This document shows, in pieces, positions 34,808-43,929 of a stretch of DNA of 64,000 bases. Under the pieces are notes generated by a model. That model was not told the origin of the DNA. It saw nothing but the letters and a program-made list of their open reading frames with translations, and made no database searches. The stretch is taken from positions 1-64,000 of the forward strand of contig CAUFMG010000004.1 of NCBI GenBank assembly GCA_959026725.1, in the 5' to 3' direction. Every line of letters starts with the position of its first letter. Position 1 is the stretch's first letter. Made by a program: the position numbers and the translations under genes. This DNA comes from an uncultured Collinsella sp. Its GTDB lineage: Bacteria > Actinomycetota > Coriobacteriia > Coriobacteriales > Coriobacteriaceae.

Positions 34808-36409
34808 TCACGCGCCCCCTTTCTGGACGAGTTCATCCAGGAGCTTCTCCGTAAACAGGTTGCCGCGACCCAGCTGGCCGGCAGGATCGAGCTGGAGTTT
34901 GAGACGCGCCGACTCGACCATGGCCTCGTGGCCGTACATCGTCTCCAAGAAGCCCGCCTTGATCTTGCCGACGCCGTGTTCGGCAGAAACGGCACCGCCC
35001 ATGGCCGTGACCTCGGAAGCCCACTGGGCAAAGAGCTCTCCACCACGACGGTAGTCTTGCGCATCACGCGGCAGGATGTTCACATGCAGATGGTTGTTCC
35101 CGATGTGTCCCCAGGCAGCAGATTCAAGCCCGCTTTCGGCCAGCGTGCGGCGATAGAGGGCCACGACATCGGCAAGGCGTGCATTGGGCACCGACATATC
35201 CGATCCCAGCTTGGTAATGGTGGGGTCGGTGCGGCGACGCTCGTCAATGAGCATGTTGACGCTCTCGGGCACCGCGTGGCGGAAGAACCGCTGGCACTCG
35301 CGATCGACTTCGGTGCGGGCGACCCATGTCGCATCGTCGCGGCCGCCCGCAAGCTCCAGCACCCATCCCAGGTGGTACAGCTCCTCGGTCGCCTGCGCCT
35401 CGTCATCGCAGTCGAGCTCCACGTAGACACATACCTTGGCCTCTTTGTCGAGCGCCGGCAGCGAGGCAAACGCCGTCGACTGCTCGCGCTGGCGACGTAG
35501 AATATCCAGGGCGCCAGCATCGAAGTACTCGATGGCAGCCGCATGGGACAGGACAGGGCGCACGGAATCGGTAAAGGACACCGCCTTGTCCTCGCTATCG
35601 AAAAAGCAACTCACACCCCAAACGACCGCAGGCGCCGCCTGCAGGGCAATCTCGAGCTCGGTGATAACGCCGAGCGTGCCGCACGCGCCGATAAAGAGGT
35701 CGATGGCGTCCATATCGTCCGCAACGAAATAGCCTGAGGCATTTTTTGTCTCGGGCATGGTATAGCCGGGAAGATCGAGCTCGAGCGTACGGCCCTCTGC
35801 CGTCACGAGCGACAGGTGGCGGCCCTGGGCAAAAGCCTCGCCGCGCTGAAGCTCAAGCAAATCGCCATCAGCCAGCGCGACGTGGAGTCCCGTGATATGC
35901 GGGCGCATGGGGCCGTAAGCGTAGCTGCGGGCGCCGGAGGCGTTGCATGCCGCCATGCCACCCAGACAGGCAGATGCCTCGGTGGGATCGGTGGGAAAGA
36001 ACTGCTCGGGGGACTCTTGGAACTCCTCGTAGGCCTCAAGCGATGCCTGGTCCCAACCAGCGGTCGGCAGTACCTTCTTGCTCAGCTGCTTACGCAGCTC
36101 CGAGAGCACAACGCCCGGCTCCACGCGCAGCAGAAATTGGCCTTGTTCATCGCGGCGAAGGCCCAAGTAGCGATTCATACGGGAAGTATTGAGGATATGC
36201 CCACCGTGGGGCACGGCACCGGCGGCAAGGCCGGTTCGGGCGCCCTGAACCGTTACCGGGACACGCTCGGCATGGAGCGTTTCCAAAATGGCACGGACCT
36301 CGTCTTCCGTTGTCGGAAACGAGATGCTCGATGCTTCGCCCGATGCACGAGATTCATCGCGGCCATACTCTTCGAACTCATCGGTGAAGGGTTTAATGGT
36401 TGCAGACAC
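34808..36409 (-). CDS. FAD-linked (D-)lactate/glycolate dehydrogenase, GlcD type
   Basis: A 533-residue flavoprotein with an N-terminal FAD-binding-4 domain (VPVTVQGARTGLAAGAVPHGGHILNTSRMNR; GGMAACNASGARSYAYGPMRPHI; GACGTLGVITELEIAL) and a C-terminal FAD-oxidase domain ending AWGHIGNNHLHVNILP and AVSAEHGVGKIKAGFLE. It is GlcD/LctD-like and oxidises a 2-hydroxy acid. Followed immediately by etfB and ferredoxin-type etfA, it matches the Acetobacterium woodii lactate dehydrogenase-Etf complex, which drives NAD+ reduction by lactate with reduced ferredoxin. The GTG at 36409 follows GGGGGAG. Confidence 0.9.
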   Translation of the reverse strand: MSATIKPFTDEFEEYGRDESRASGEASSISFPTTEDEVRAILETLHAERVPVTVQGARTGLAAGAVPHGGHILNTSRMNRYLGLRRDEQGQFLLRVEPGVVLSELRKQLSKKVLPTAGWDQASLEAYEEFQESPEQFFPTDPTEASACLGGMAACNASGARSYAYGPMRPHITGLHVALADGDLLELQRGEAFAQGRHLSLVTAEGRTLELDLPGYTMPETKNASGYFVADDMDAIDLFIGACGTLGVITELEIALQAAPAVVWGVSCFFDSEDKAVSFTDSVRPVLSHAAAIEYFDAGALDILRRQREQSTAFASLPALDKEAKVCVYVELDCDDEAQATEELYHLGWVLELAGGRDDATWVARTEVDRECQRFFRHAVPESVNMLIDERRRTDPTITKLGSDMSVPNARLADVVALYRRTLAESGLESAAWGHIGNNHLHVNILPRDAQDYRRGGELFAQWASEVTAMGGAVSAEHGVGKIKAGFLETMYGHEAMVESARLKLQLDPAGQLGRGNLFTEKLLDELVQKGGA

Positions 36410-36755
36410 GCGAACTCCCCCTTTAGCTAACTACAGTGTTTGCAGGGAGATGTTACCGCATCGTTTCGTCGACGTGTTCGAGACCGTCTCCATAATTGGC
36501 GATTTTTACGTTTGTGCAATTCGGCGAACGGCAAGGCTTCCTCGGCAGACGATGCTTTTGACACATATCGCCCCGCCGTCGCCGACCGCTCGATTGTCGC
36601 TCGAAAAAAGTTGAAGTAATTTTTTCCACCTTTTACCTGCGGAGATGTCAATCCGTCAAGCATTTGGTCAGAAATTGGTCAAGTAGCGGCTGATACGGTC
36701 GGCGTCGACAGCCAAAACCGATAGAAGTTTTGGCCCCAGAAGCAGGGAGGTTCCC
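36410..36755. promoter_or_regulatory. Divergent intergenic region
   Basis: About 346 bases between the divergent lactate dehydrogenase operon and the exported-protein cluster. No convincing gene is seen. It includes an AT-rich patch near 36600-36640 and a small hairpin CCAAAAC / GTTTTGG (36713-36733) about 20 bases upstream of the next gene. Promoters for both sides must lie here but none can be placed confidently. Confidence 0.4.
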
Positions 36756-37052
36756 ATGGCATATTACTGGCCCCAGTACGGCGTCGCCATCGAGGTCGAC
36801 GACGATCCCTATCTCCTGCCTTTCGACGAAGAGGCGTTCCCCGATACGGCGGTCTACCACGTCACCACCGATGTTATCTGCGACCCCGAGTCGTTCTCGG
36901 CGCTCGCCCACCACATCGCGCGTATCCACGACATCGAGCTCCCTCACGACTTTGACGAGCTCATCTACTCGCGCCGCCTGATGCTTCACATGCTCTTTGG
37001 AGCGGACCCGTCCACGTTCGCACGTGTCTACACCACCAAGGACGCCGCATGA
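36756..37052 (+). CDS. Small hypothetical protein, first gene of an exported-protein cluster
   Basis: A 98-residue acidic, apparently cytosolic protein, beginning MAYYWPQYGVAIEVDDDPYL. No signal peptide, membrane segment or recognised motif. The AGGGAGG ribosome binding site gives firm support for the start at 36756, and its stop overlaps the next gene's ATG (ATGA), so it is translationally coupled to the membrane-anchored protein behind it. No function can be assigned. Confidence 0.7.
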   Translation: MAYYWPQYGVAIEVDDDPYLLPFDEEAFPDTAVYHVTTDVICDPESFSALAHHIARIHDIELPHDFDELIYSRRLMLHMLFGADPSTFARVYTTKDAA

Positions 37053-37558
37053 GTGCGAAGAAGCCGCCCCGCCTCGCAGGACTGGGGCGTCGCAAGAAAC
37101 TCGTCGTTGTCTGTCTGGCTATCGTCTGCGCCCTCATCGCCGTAGGGCTATACGCCTGGCAGTCGCAGCCCGTGCCCGAAGCGGGCGCCTCAGTCACGAC
37201 GGCAGAGGGTAAATCGCGACAAGAAATCCAAGATGAGCTCGATGCCATCGTCCGCGACAACATGATGACGATTTCGGTCGCGCCGGTCGCTCAGCTACAG
37301 GAGGACGGCAAGCTGCGCGTCAACGTGCAAAACGTCCAAGACAATAAATTTCCCCAGCGATTCCGCGTCATCCAAAACGACGAGACCATGTACGAATCCG
37401 GTGTGGTCGAGACCGGCAAGACAATCGAGACGTGCCCCGCCGGCGACATCAAAGAAGGCGAGGCATACATCGAAATCCAGGCACTCGATGCCAAGACCCT
37501 CGACAGCCACGGCAATCCGACACGTGTCAGGGTACGGGTTGAGCAAGCCGAGAACTAG
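37049..37558 (+). CDS. Hypothetical single-pass membrane protein
   Basis: A 169-residue protein with a basic N-terminus (KKPPRLAGLGRRKK), one membrane helix (about residues 18-37, LVVVCLAIVCALIAVGLYAW) and an extracellular domain of about 130 residues. The outer part looks beta-rich (RVNVQNVQDNKFPQRFRV; ETMYESGVVETGKTIET; RVRVRVEQAEN), suggesting an immunoglobulin-like fold. No family is recognised. It overlaps the upstream gene by 4 bases and precedes three exported proteins in the same direction. Confidence 0.75.
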   Translation: MSAKKPPRLAGLGRRKKLVVVCLAIVCALIAVGLYAWQSQPVPEAGASVTTAEGKSRQEIQDELDAIVRDNMMTISVAPVAQLQEDGKLRVNVQNVQDNKFPQRFRVIQNDETMYESGVVETGKTIETCPAGDIKEGEAYIEIQALDAKTLDSHGNPTRVRVRVEQAEN

Positions 37559-37648
37559 CTTTTTCGGCCGACGCGGCACCGCACGCAATTCACCAGCATT
37601 CGTCCAATCATCGCGGGGACGGCCCGCGGCGAATAGAAAGGAACGACC

Positions 37649-38248
37649 ATGGACATCACCAGGAACATGAACGGAGCCAGAGCGCTCGTCGTGGGCGCAG
37701 GGCTCGCGCTCGCGCTCGCAATGGGCGCCGCCCCGACGCCAGCTCTGGCAGCCGGGCGCGTTGGAACCACGAAAGTAATGGTCAGGACCGAGATCGACAA
37801 CGTAGAGTTCAAAGTTCCGACGGTTATTCCCTTCGTCGCCAAGGCCGACGGCACGCTTCAGGGCCCCTCAGAAGACGCGACCACCATCGACAATCATTCA
37901 GCCTACGGCATCCATGTCACCAACATGAAGATCGACGCCATGAACACCTGGACCATTGCCGCCGACGCCAAGGCCGGAACCGCGCAGAATTCCATCGACT
38001 TTAAGGTCGGCCCCGACGGCGCACTCCAGAACGCCAGCGCCGCAATGCAGGAGACGGGCCTCGATCTTTCCAAGAATGCAGCCTTCGACATGGGCTACCA
38101 GGGCATTGCCGGCGGCACGGACAAAATTAAGCTCAAGACAAGCGGAAACGTCGCCCGCGTCACGCGCGACATCTTCCGCGTAACCGGCGAAGGCGATCAG
38201 GTTGCAACGATCACCTGGACGGTCGAGCCCGGTGCGCACACGGCATAA
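37649..38248 (+). CDS. Hypothetical secreted protein (199 aa)
   Basis: A 199-residue protein with a clear Sec signal peptide (hydrophobic ALVVGAGLALALAMGAAPTPALAAG, cleavage likely after ALA about residue 34). The mature part is short, Ala/Thr/Asp-rich and beta-like, with IDNHSAYGIHVTNMKID and FDMGYQGIAGGTDKIKLKTSG. It lacks an LPxTG motif and a C-terminal anchor. The pattern recalls small surface or fibre-forming proteins (WxL, TasA/CalY-like), but no family is firmly recognised. AGAAAGGA precedes the ATG. The next gene starts inside its 3' end. Confidence 0.75.
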   Translation: MDITRNMNGARALVVGAGLALALAMGAAPTPALAAGRVGTTKVMVRTEIDNVEFKVPTVIPFVAKADGTLQGPSEDATTIDNHSAYGIHVTNMKIDAMNTWTIAADAKAGTAQNSIDFKVGPDGALQNASAAMQETGLDLSKNAAFDMGYQGIAGGTDKIKLKTSGNVARVTRDIFRVTGEGDQVATITWTVEPGAHTA

Positions 38249-38513
38249 GGCCGTCGCCCTGGCCGCCGCCGTCAGTATCCTATCGTTTGGGCCAGCCATG
38301 GCCTTTGCCCAGCAAGAACAGGCGCAGGCCGCCACGCAAGTGACGGTCGACCTCTCGGAGCTCGACCGCGGCAACTGCAAGGAACCGTTGGCACAGACAG
38401 ACGACAGACGATGGCTCTTGGCAGCAGGCGCCACGGCAGCAGGCGCGGGAACCGCCGGCCTCGGTCTGCACATCAAACGCAGCCAGAAACGAAACACGGA
38501 CAGGCCGCACTAA
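38232..38513 (+). CDS. Hypothetical exported/anchored protein (93 aa)
   Basis: A 93-residue protein starting at GTG 38232, overlapping the previous gene by 17 bases. It has a signal peptide (KAVALAAAVSILSFGPAMAFAQ), a short middle with VTVDLSELDRGNCKE, and a C-terminal hydrophobic helix (WLLAAGATAAGAGTAGLGLHI) followed by basic residues, like a cell-surface anchor without LPxTG. The overlap and a weak GGACGG upstream support the GTG. The xxGNC motif recurs in the next protein (DEGNCC). Function unknown. Confidence 0.6.
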   Translation: MRTRHKAVALAAAVSILSFGPAMAFAQQEQAQAATQVTVDLSELDRGNCKEPLAQTDDRRWLLAAGATAAGAGTAGLGLHIKRSQKRNTDRPH

Positions 38514-38531
38514 ATTAGCTAAGGAGACCCC

Positions 38532-39962
38532 ATGGCATCGAAGAACCTTTTGCCCGTCGTCGCACTCTGCGGCGCGCTCGCAACCGGAACGCCTGTCGCC
38601 GCTTGGGCGACTCCCGTCATGGCAGACTCCTTACCAGCAGCCCTAAGCTCCGCACCAAATCCGTCGAGCGCCATTGCGTGCAAGCGTTTTTCGTTCGCAC
38701 AGGCCGCAATCTCAACCTCGGGATGCCTTCGTCGTAATACGGACGGCTCGATAGTCGTGGATATCAATCGTTCGAACAAGGCAAACGGCTCCCAGGCGGG
38801 GTGCGCCGTCTGCACGTGGCGCTCGATTGTGCTCGATGCAGATGGCGATCCGTGCGATTTGGGGTTGCGCATCGATATCGCTTCGGTCGATGACTCGGCG
38901 AACGGAGCGAAGGTCGCCTTCGACGGTGCGTTTTTCGAGAAAGGAGGCGGTATATGTCTGGGCTGCGCCGCCGCGAATGCAGACGATGTGCAGCCCACCC
39001 TCTCATTCACGGCATCGCTGCGGCTGACCAAGGCGGGCACCGACGCCATCGCGGCGGGAGAAGCATCCCTGCTGTTCTACGCCGCCAGTACCGAAGACAC
39101 AGACATTCATTTCGAGAAGCCGGCCGGATCGCTCAGCCTTACGCGCGGGACGGAGGCAGGCCCTATTGCGATCGATACCCACACGCTAGGCAGGCAACAC
39201 ATTCTTGCCGACCCGGCGCTTCTCGAGATGGAGTGGAACGGATCCGGAGCCGTCGGGATTGTCCCCTCCGCGCTTGACGCCAAGACGCTCCCCTCAAACG
39301 ACGAACCCGTCAACGCAACCATACAAGAAGAGAGCACGGACAAAGAAGCAGGTGCGGGCGACACGCCGTCGCCGACAAACAGCGTCCCAGCTTCTTTCGA
39401 AGCACCGAATGAGCCCGCTACCAGTCCAAACGATCCCGAGCTCGCGGACAGTCTGGGGCTTGCTGATCCTCAGGAGATCGATGAAGGTAACTGCTGCGTG
39501 CTTGCCGCCCTCGACCACACAGAGGTCATCGATGCTGCAAACATCGAAGTTGCCGCCGCCAATCAGCCCGTCCGCAAGTCGGCCATCATCGCATTTCCCG
39601 AATCCATTGAAGTCGTCTATTTGCCATCGGGCGAGGTCGTGGCCCCAACGCTGCTCACCTTGTTGGGCGCCAAGAATACTCGGAACGAAATCAAAAAGAT
39701 CACGATCGTCGACCCTGCAACCACTGCCAAGCTGCGCCTATACGCCGTTGCCCCAGATGGAAGCAAAACCTTGGAATTCGATGGCGACACGCTCCTAGCT
39801 TGGCGGCGTCTGGACATTATGGAAGACGTCTCGTACCAGATTGAACTTGAAGGGTTTGACCGCGCCCGAGATGCCGATATCATCGCCGCGGGCATCGAGT
39901 CCCCGCAACGGCTGATGACGCTACGCTTTGAATACTATCCCTACGTTCCGACGACAACCTAA
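38532..39962 (+). CDS. Hypothetical secreted protein (476 aa)
   Basis: A 476-residue exported protein with a signal peptide (LLPVVALCGALATGTPVAAWA, cleavage around residues 26-31). The mature N-terminal domain carries paired cysteines (GCAVCTW; GICLGCAA). A Ser/Thr/Glu-rich disordered linker (about residues 255-320) leads to a C-terminal beta-rich domain (SIEVVYLPSGEVVAPTLLTLLG; IELEGFDRARDADIIAAGIESP). No sortase motif is seen. CTAAGGAG gives a strong start. It ends the five-gene cluster. No function is recognised; a surface or adhesive role is inference only. Confidence 0.75.
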   Translation: MASKNLLPVVALCGALATGTPVAAWATPVMADSLPAALSSAPNPSSAIACKRFSFAQAAISTSGCLRRNTDGSIVVDINRSNKANGSQAGCAVCTWRSIVLDADGDPCDLGLRIDIASVDDSANGAKVAFDGAFFEKGGGICLGCAAANADDVQPTLSFTASLRLTKAGTDAIAAGEASLLFYAASTEDTDIHFEKPAGSLSLTRGTEAGPIAIDTHTLGRQHILADPALLEMEWNGSGAVGIVPSALDAKTLPSNDEPVNATIQEESTDKEAGAGDTPSPTNSVPASFEAPNEPATSPNDPELADSLGLADPQEIDEGNCCVLAALDHTEVIDAANIEVAAANQPVRKSAIIAFPESIEVVYLPSGEVVAPTLLTLLGAKNTRNEIKKITIVDPATTAKLRLYAVAPDGSKTLEFDGDTLLAWRRLDIMEDVSYQIELEGFDRARDADIIAAGIESPQRLMTLRFEYYPYVPTTT

Positions 39963-40080
39963 GGCTTAACCGCTGTACGCCAGACTTAATACCACTCATA
40001 TAACGTATTAGACAAGTCGCAATATGCCCTGCGTTCCATTCTGCTACGATTGCCAAGGTGGCATCAATACGGGAGGATCC

Positions 40081-40797
40081 ATGCCGGGTTTGGGAACGAT
40101 CATCAACGTCGCGCTTTTGATTGCAGGCGGTCTTTTGGGATTAGCGGGCGGCCGTTTTATCACACCGCGCATCCAAGACACGCTCATGAAAGCATCGGGG
40201 CTGTGCGTCCTGTTTATCGGCTTGGGCGGCACCATGCAAAAGATGCTCGTTATCGACGGCAGCGCCCTGTCGACCACCGGTACCACTATGCTGATCGTCT
40301 CGTTTGCCCTCGGATCGCTCATCGGCGAAGCCATCAACCTGGAAGCTGCCATCGAAAACCTCGGCGAATGGCTCAAGCGCAAAACCGGAAGCGAGGGAGA
40401 CAACGAGTTCACCAACGCCTTTGTCTCGGCATCGCTCACCGTGTGCATCGGTGCCATGGCCATCGTGGGATCGATTCAGGACGGCCTGCTCGGTGACTGG
40501 TCCACGCTCGCCCTGAAGGGCGCACTGGACTGCATCATCGTCTGCACCATGACGGCCTCGCTCGGCCGCGGCTGCATCTTCTCGGCCCTGCCCGTCGCCG
40601 TGTTCCAGGGGACGATCACGCTGTTTGCCGGCGCACTCTCCCCCATCATGACCACCGCAGCCCTCGACAGTCTCTCACTCGTGGGATCCATGCTCATCTT
40701 CTGCGTCGGCGTCAACCTTATCCGACCTCAGACCTTCCGCACGGCCAACATGCTGCCAGCCGTCGTCATTGCCGTCATCTACGCTCTCCTGTTCTAA
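40081..40797 (+). CDS. DUF554 family membrane protein
   Basis: A 238-residue membrane protein with about seven helices, starting LGTIINVALLIAGGLLGLAGG and containing LCVLFIGLGGTMQKML, NAFVSASLTVCIGAMAIVGSIQDGL and CGVNL-like VGVNLIRP, all typical of the DUF554 (YdfK-like) family. It is a putative transporter of unknown substrate. The ATG at 40081 follows GGGAGG. The spacer to the TerB-type gene behind it contains a promoter-like sequence. Confidence 0.88.
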   Translation: MPGLGTIINVALLIAGGLLGLAGGRFITPRIQDTLMKASGLCVLFIGLGGTMQKMLVIDGSALSTTGTTMLIVSFALGSLIGEAINLEAAIENLGEWLKRKTGSEGDNEFTNAFVSASLTVCIGAMAIVGSIQDGLLGDWSTLALKGALDCIIVCTMTASLGRGCIFSALPVAVFQGTITLFAGALSPIMTTAALDSLSLVGSMLIFCVGVNLIRPQTFRTANMLPAVVIAVIYALLF

Positions 40798-40839
40798 GTC
40801 TATCTACATAGCGGTATCTCGAACACCTGTTTGATGCTG

Positions 40840-40848
40840 TGTTATGAT
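40840..40848 (+). promoter_or_regulatory. Putative extended -10 promoter of the Shango-like operon
   Basis: TGTTATGAT (TGn-TATGAT) lies about 40 bases upstream of the GTG start of the TerB-type gene, with a GGAGAGGAGAGGG ribosome binding region between them. No good -35 is seen. A 90-base gap after the DUF554 stop supports separate transcription. Confidence 0.4.
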
Positions 40849-40886
40849 ATGAGGTCACCGACACCATATAGGGAGAGGAGAGGGCG

Positions 40887-42632
40887 GTGGCCGACCAGGA
40901 CGTCAAGATGCTCATCGAGCGCATTATGGCCGAGGCCCGGACCCATCAGTCCGCCCGCTTCTCAAACGAAATCTATGCTGACGAGCCGATTCTCAAGACC
41001 GGTCGTCAGATGCAGAACTTCCTCCCCGACCAGTACCGCAAGATGCGCGAGATATCACGCTGGCAAGAGGATCCCAAAGGCGGCGCGGGACGTTGGCTAT
41101 CGGAGGCGGAGCTCTTTTACCGCCAAGGCCTGCTGATGGCCGACTTCGAGGACGATTGCCCCTACAACGGCACCTTTAAGTCGTACTTTCCCACCTACAA
41201 TGCCATGAGCGATCGACAGTTGCGCGGCTACTTTACCTGGCGTGCCCAAGTGCGCCGCGGCAATATCGAGGAGACATCGACCTCGTTTGCTTTTCTTTAT
41301 CTTTACGAATTGATCTGCGGCATTGGCGTTGATGACCCGCTCGATGGCTTTAGCAAGATCAAGGCCTTTTGGGATGCCTATCGCGCCTTTGAACCCGGCA
41401 TCGATCGGTTCGCACGCGTGTGGCTGCAGGACTACGCCGTATTCCACGGACTCGACCCCAAGCTACTTCTCGACTCTAAAACCGTCGCATTCGACAACGC
41501 CCTCATCGAGCTGCGCCGCGCAGCACGAGACCTTGTACCCGCGCCGGCGCCGTCGGACCTGCCGCCTGCGCGTCGCAAGACCTCCGAGCCCACGCTTCCC
41601 CTTCCGCCCGATGAGGCGCATGAGGAGCGGCTCATGGCTGCCATCGACGCACTCTCGACGTACAACCTGAATAACTCACGGCTCGACCGTTCCCACCATC
41701 GCGACCTGCGCCACGTGGCATGCGCCGTGTATGTCCGTATGGCGCGCTACTATGACACGCACCGAAAGACTGGCATCGTAGCGAGCTTGTTTGGGGAGGA
41801 GACGGCCATGCCCTACACCATGTTTGCCTCGGCCGTGTTCTTTGCGCCCGAGCGCCACGAGGACTGCGAATATCGCCTAGACCCCATTCACATCTACCGC
41901 TGCCAGAATGGCTTTTGGGAATGCATGCGGATTCACGGCAGCAGGCAAAAGAGCAGCAAGCTCGGCGAGATGATGCGCGCTTGTGATCAGCGCCTGCGCT
42001 TGGCACTGGATCCCGGCCATCCCCTTAAGGAAGAGAAGGTTCCCAAATATCTGGCTAAGATTATCGACGACGAGATCACGGCATGGCTTTCATGGGATGC
42101 CGCGCATCAGCCCGTCAAGATCGATATCGACCTGAGCCAGCTGGGGCACATTCGGAGCGCCGCCGCACAAACGCGCGAGGCGCTTTTGATCGACGAGGAG
42201 CGCGAGGACGACGCGCTTGCGGATGTCGAGGCGGCAGTTGCCGAACGACGGGAAGCCGAGCCCGTGGCCGACACGATCGCCGAGCCAGTCGCGACGACCA
42301 TGCAGCAGGACGAGGCTAGCGAGCCGACCATCTCCACCGAGCAGTTTGGCGTCGCAGCCCCGCTCCTCGCACCAGCGCCCACGCCCGCCGACACTGCGTC
42401 CGCACTCGATCCCGCCGCAGACGCCTTTCTTCGAGCACTCCTCGAGCAAAACGCAGCGCAGACGGCATCAGCGGTGGCAAAGTCGGGCAAGAGTGAAGAC
42501 ATGCTCGTCGACAGCATCAACGAAGCGCTCTTTGACCTGGTGGGCGACACCGTTATTGAATTTGGCTCAGCAGGACCGCAAATTATTGAGGACTACGAAG
42601 CAGACGTGAGAGGATACCTAGACCATGAGTGA
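40887..42632 (+). CDS. sngA: TerB-domain protein, Shango SngA-like
   Basis: A 581-residue protein with a TerB_N-type domain in its first ~230 residues (KTGRQMQNFLPDQYRKMREI… GYFTWRAQVRRGN… FAFLYLYELICGIGV… LQDYAVFHGLD) and a TerB_C-type tail (about 505-580, DAFLRALLEQNA… VGDTVIEFGSAGPQIIEDY). A Pro/Ala/Glu-rich linker separates them. TerB_N/TerB_C proteins neighbouring an ATPase and an SF2 helicase define Shango (Millman et al. 2022), an antiphage system. The start is GTG at 40887 after GGAGAGGAGAGGG. It overlaps the ATPase gene by 8 bases. Confidence 0.8.
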   Translation: MADQDVKMLIERIMAEARTHQSARFSNEIYADEPILKTGRQMQNFLPDQYRKMREISRWQEDPKGGAGRWLSEAELFYRQGLLMADFEDDCPYNGTFKSYFPTYNAMSDRQLRGYFTWRAQVRRGNIEETSTSFAFLYLYELICGIGVDDPLDGFSKIKAFWDAYRAFEPGIDRFARVWLQDYAVFHGLDPKLLLDSKTVAFDNALIELRRAARDLVPAPAPSDLPPARRKTSEPTLPLPPDEAHEERLMAAIDALSTYNLNNSRLDRSHHRDLRHVACAVYVRMARYYDTHRKTGIVASLFGEETAMPYTMFASAVFFAPERHEDCEYRLDPIHIYRCQNGFWECMRIHGSRQKSSKLGEMMRACDQRLRLALDPGHPLKEEKVPKYLAKIIDDEITAWLSWDAAHQPVKIDIDLSQLGHIRSAAAQTREALLIDEEREDDALADVEAAVAERREAEPVADTIAEPVATTMQQDEASEPTISTEQFGVAAPLLAPAPTPADTASALDPAADAFLRALLEQNAAQTASAVAKSGKSEDMLVDSINEALFDLVGDTVIEFGSAGPQIIEDYEADVRGYLDHE

Positions 42633-43929
42633 TACCGCATCCGCAGCACCCCGCGTGCCCAAGCGCGTCGCCGCCGTCATTCTCAACTCGCTCAAGGGCG
42701 GCGTTGTCCCGCGCATCGGCCTTCCCTATATCACCGTGGGGCGAGAGGTCGAGATCCGTGCTCTGCTCACCGACCTGAGCCTCATCGCCGATGGCGGCGC
42801 AAGCTTCCGTTTCCTAGTCGGTCGCTACGGCGCCGGCAAGAGCTTTTTGCTCCAGACCATCCGAACGCATGCCATGGGCGAGGGCTTTGTGGTCGCCGAT
42901 GCCGACCTTTCCCCTGAGCGCCGCCTACAGGGCGGCCAGGGCCAGGGCCTCGCTACCTATCGCGAGCTCATCCGCAACATATCGACCAAGACGCGCCCCG
43001 AGGGCGGCGCGCTCAACCTTATCCTGGATCGCTGGGTCGCCTCGTGTGCCGACGCCGACGAGACTGCCGTTAATGCCCAACTCGCTCCACTCGAAGAGAT
43101 GGTCCACGGCTTCGACTTCGTCCGCATGCTCCGCCGCTACCGCACGGCAGTATCCGAGGGCGACGAAGAAGCTATGAGTCGGGTGACCAAATGGATTCGC
43201 GGCGAATACCGCACCAAGAGCGAAGCGCGAGCCGAGCTAGGCTCCTCGACCATCATCAGCGATGACGACTGGTACGACTACGTTAAGCTCATTGCGCGCT
43301 TTTTGGTCTGCAGCGGCTACAAGGGCATGCTGGTGCTCATCGACGAGCTCGTGAATCTGTACAAGATTCCCAACGCGATCACGCGCCAATATAACTACGA
43401 GAAGATCCTGACCATGTACAACGACACGCTCCAGGGCAAAGCGCAGTACCTGGGCATGATCATGGGCGGCACGCCAACCTCCATCGAAGACCGCCGCCGC
43501 GGCGTCTTTTCCTACGAGGCCCTTCGGAGCCGTCTCGCTCAGGGCCGTTTTGCGCGCGATGACCTCAAAGACATGCTCGCGCCCATCATCCGCCTGCAGC
43601 CGCTCACCTACGAGGAGCTGCTGGTGCTCATCGAAAAGCTCATGCAGATCCATGCCGGCTACTTTGGCTGGACGCCCACGCTTACCGAGAACGACTTGGT
43701 GGACTTCCTCAAGATTGAGTTTGGCCGCGTGGGAGCCGATACGCACTTGACGCCGCGTGAGGTCATCCGTGACTTTATCGAGCTGCTCGATATCCTGTGT
43801 CAAAACCCCGATGCCAACGTGGCCGAGTTGCTGCAAAGCGTCGGCGGCGACGCGTTGGCACCGGCAGCCGCAACAGGCGACACCGGCACCGCAGACGGCG
43901 ACCGCAACTTCGCCGAATTCACCATCTAG
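42625..43929 (+). CDS. sngB: BrxD-like/DUF2791 P-loop ATPase, Shango SngB-like
   Basis: A 434-residue ATPase. Walker A is GRYGAGKS (about residues 66-73), Walker B MLVLIDELVNLYKI (about 240), followed by AQYLGMIMGGTPTSIEDRRRGVFSYEALRSRLA, all hallmarks of the DUF2791/BrxD family seen in BREX, Shango and related defence loci. The C-terminal ~120 residues (PIIRLQPLTYEELLVLIEKL… LTPREVIRDFIELLDIL) are a helical lid. It overlaps the TerB gene by 8 bases and is followed directly by a hairpin and then the helicase gene. It presumably loads or powers the helicase. Confidence 0.88.
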   Translation: MSDTASAAPRVPKRVAAVILNSLKGGVVPRIGLPYITVGREVEIRALLTDLSLIADGGASFRFLVGRYGAGKSFLLQTIRTHAMGEGFVVADADLSPERRLQGGQGQGLATYRELIRNISTKTRPEGGALNLILDRWVASCADADETAVNAQLAPLEEMVHGFDFVRMLRRYRTAVSEGDEEAMSRVTKWIRGEYRTKSEARAELGSSTIISDDDWYDYVKLIARFLVCSGYKGMLVLIDELVNLYKIPNAITRQYNYEKILTMYNDTLQGKAQYLGMIMGGTPTSIEDRRRGVFSYEALRSRLAQGRFARDDLKDMLAPIIRLQPLTYEELLVLIEKLMQIHAGYFGWTPTLTENDLVDFLKIEFGRVGADTHLTPREVIRDFIELLDILCQNPDANVAELLQSVGGDALAPAAATGDTGTADGDRNFAEFTI

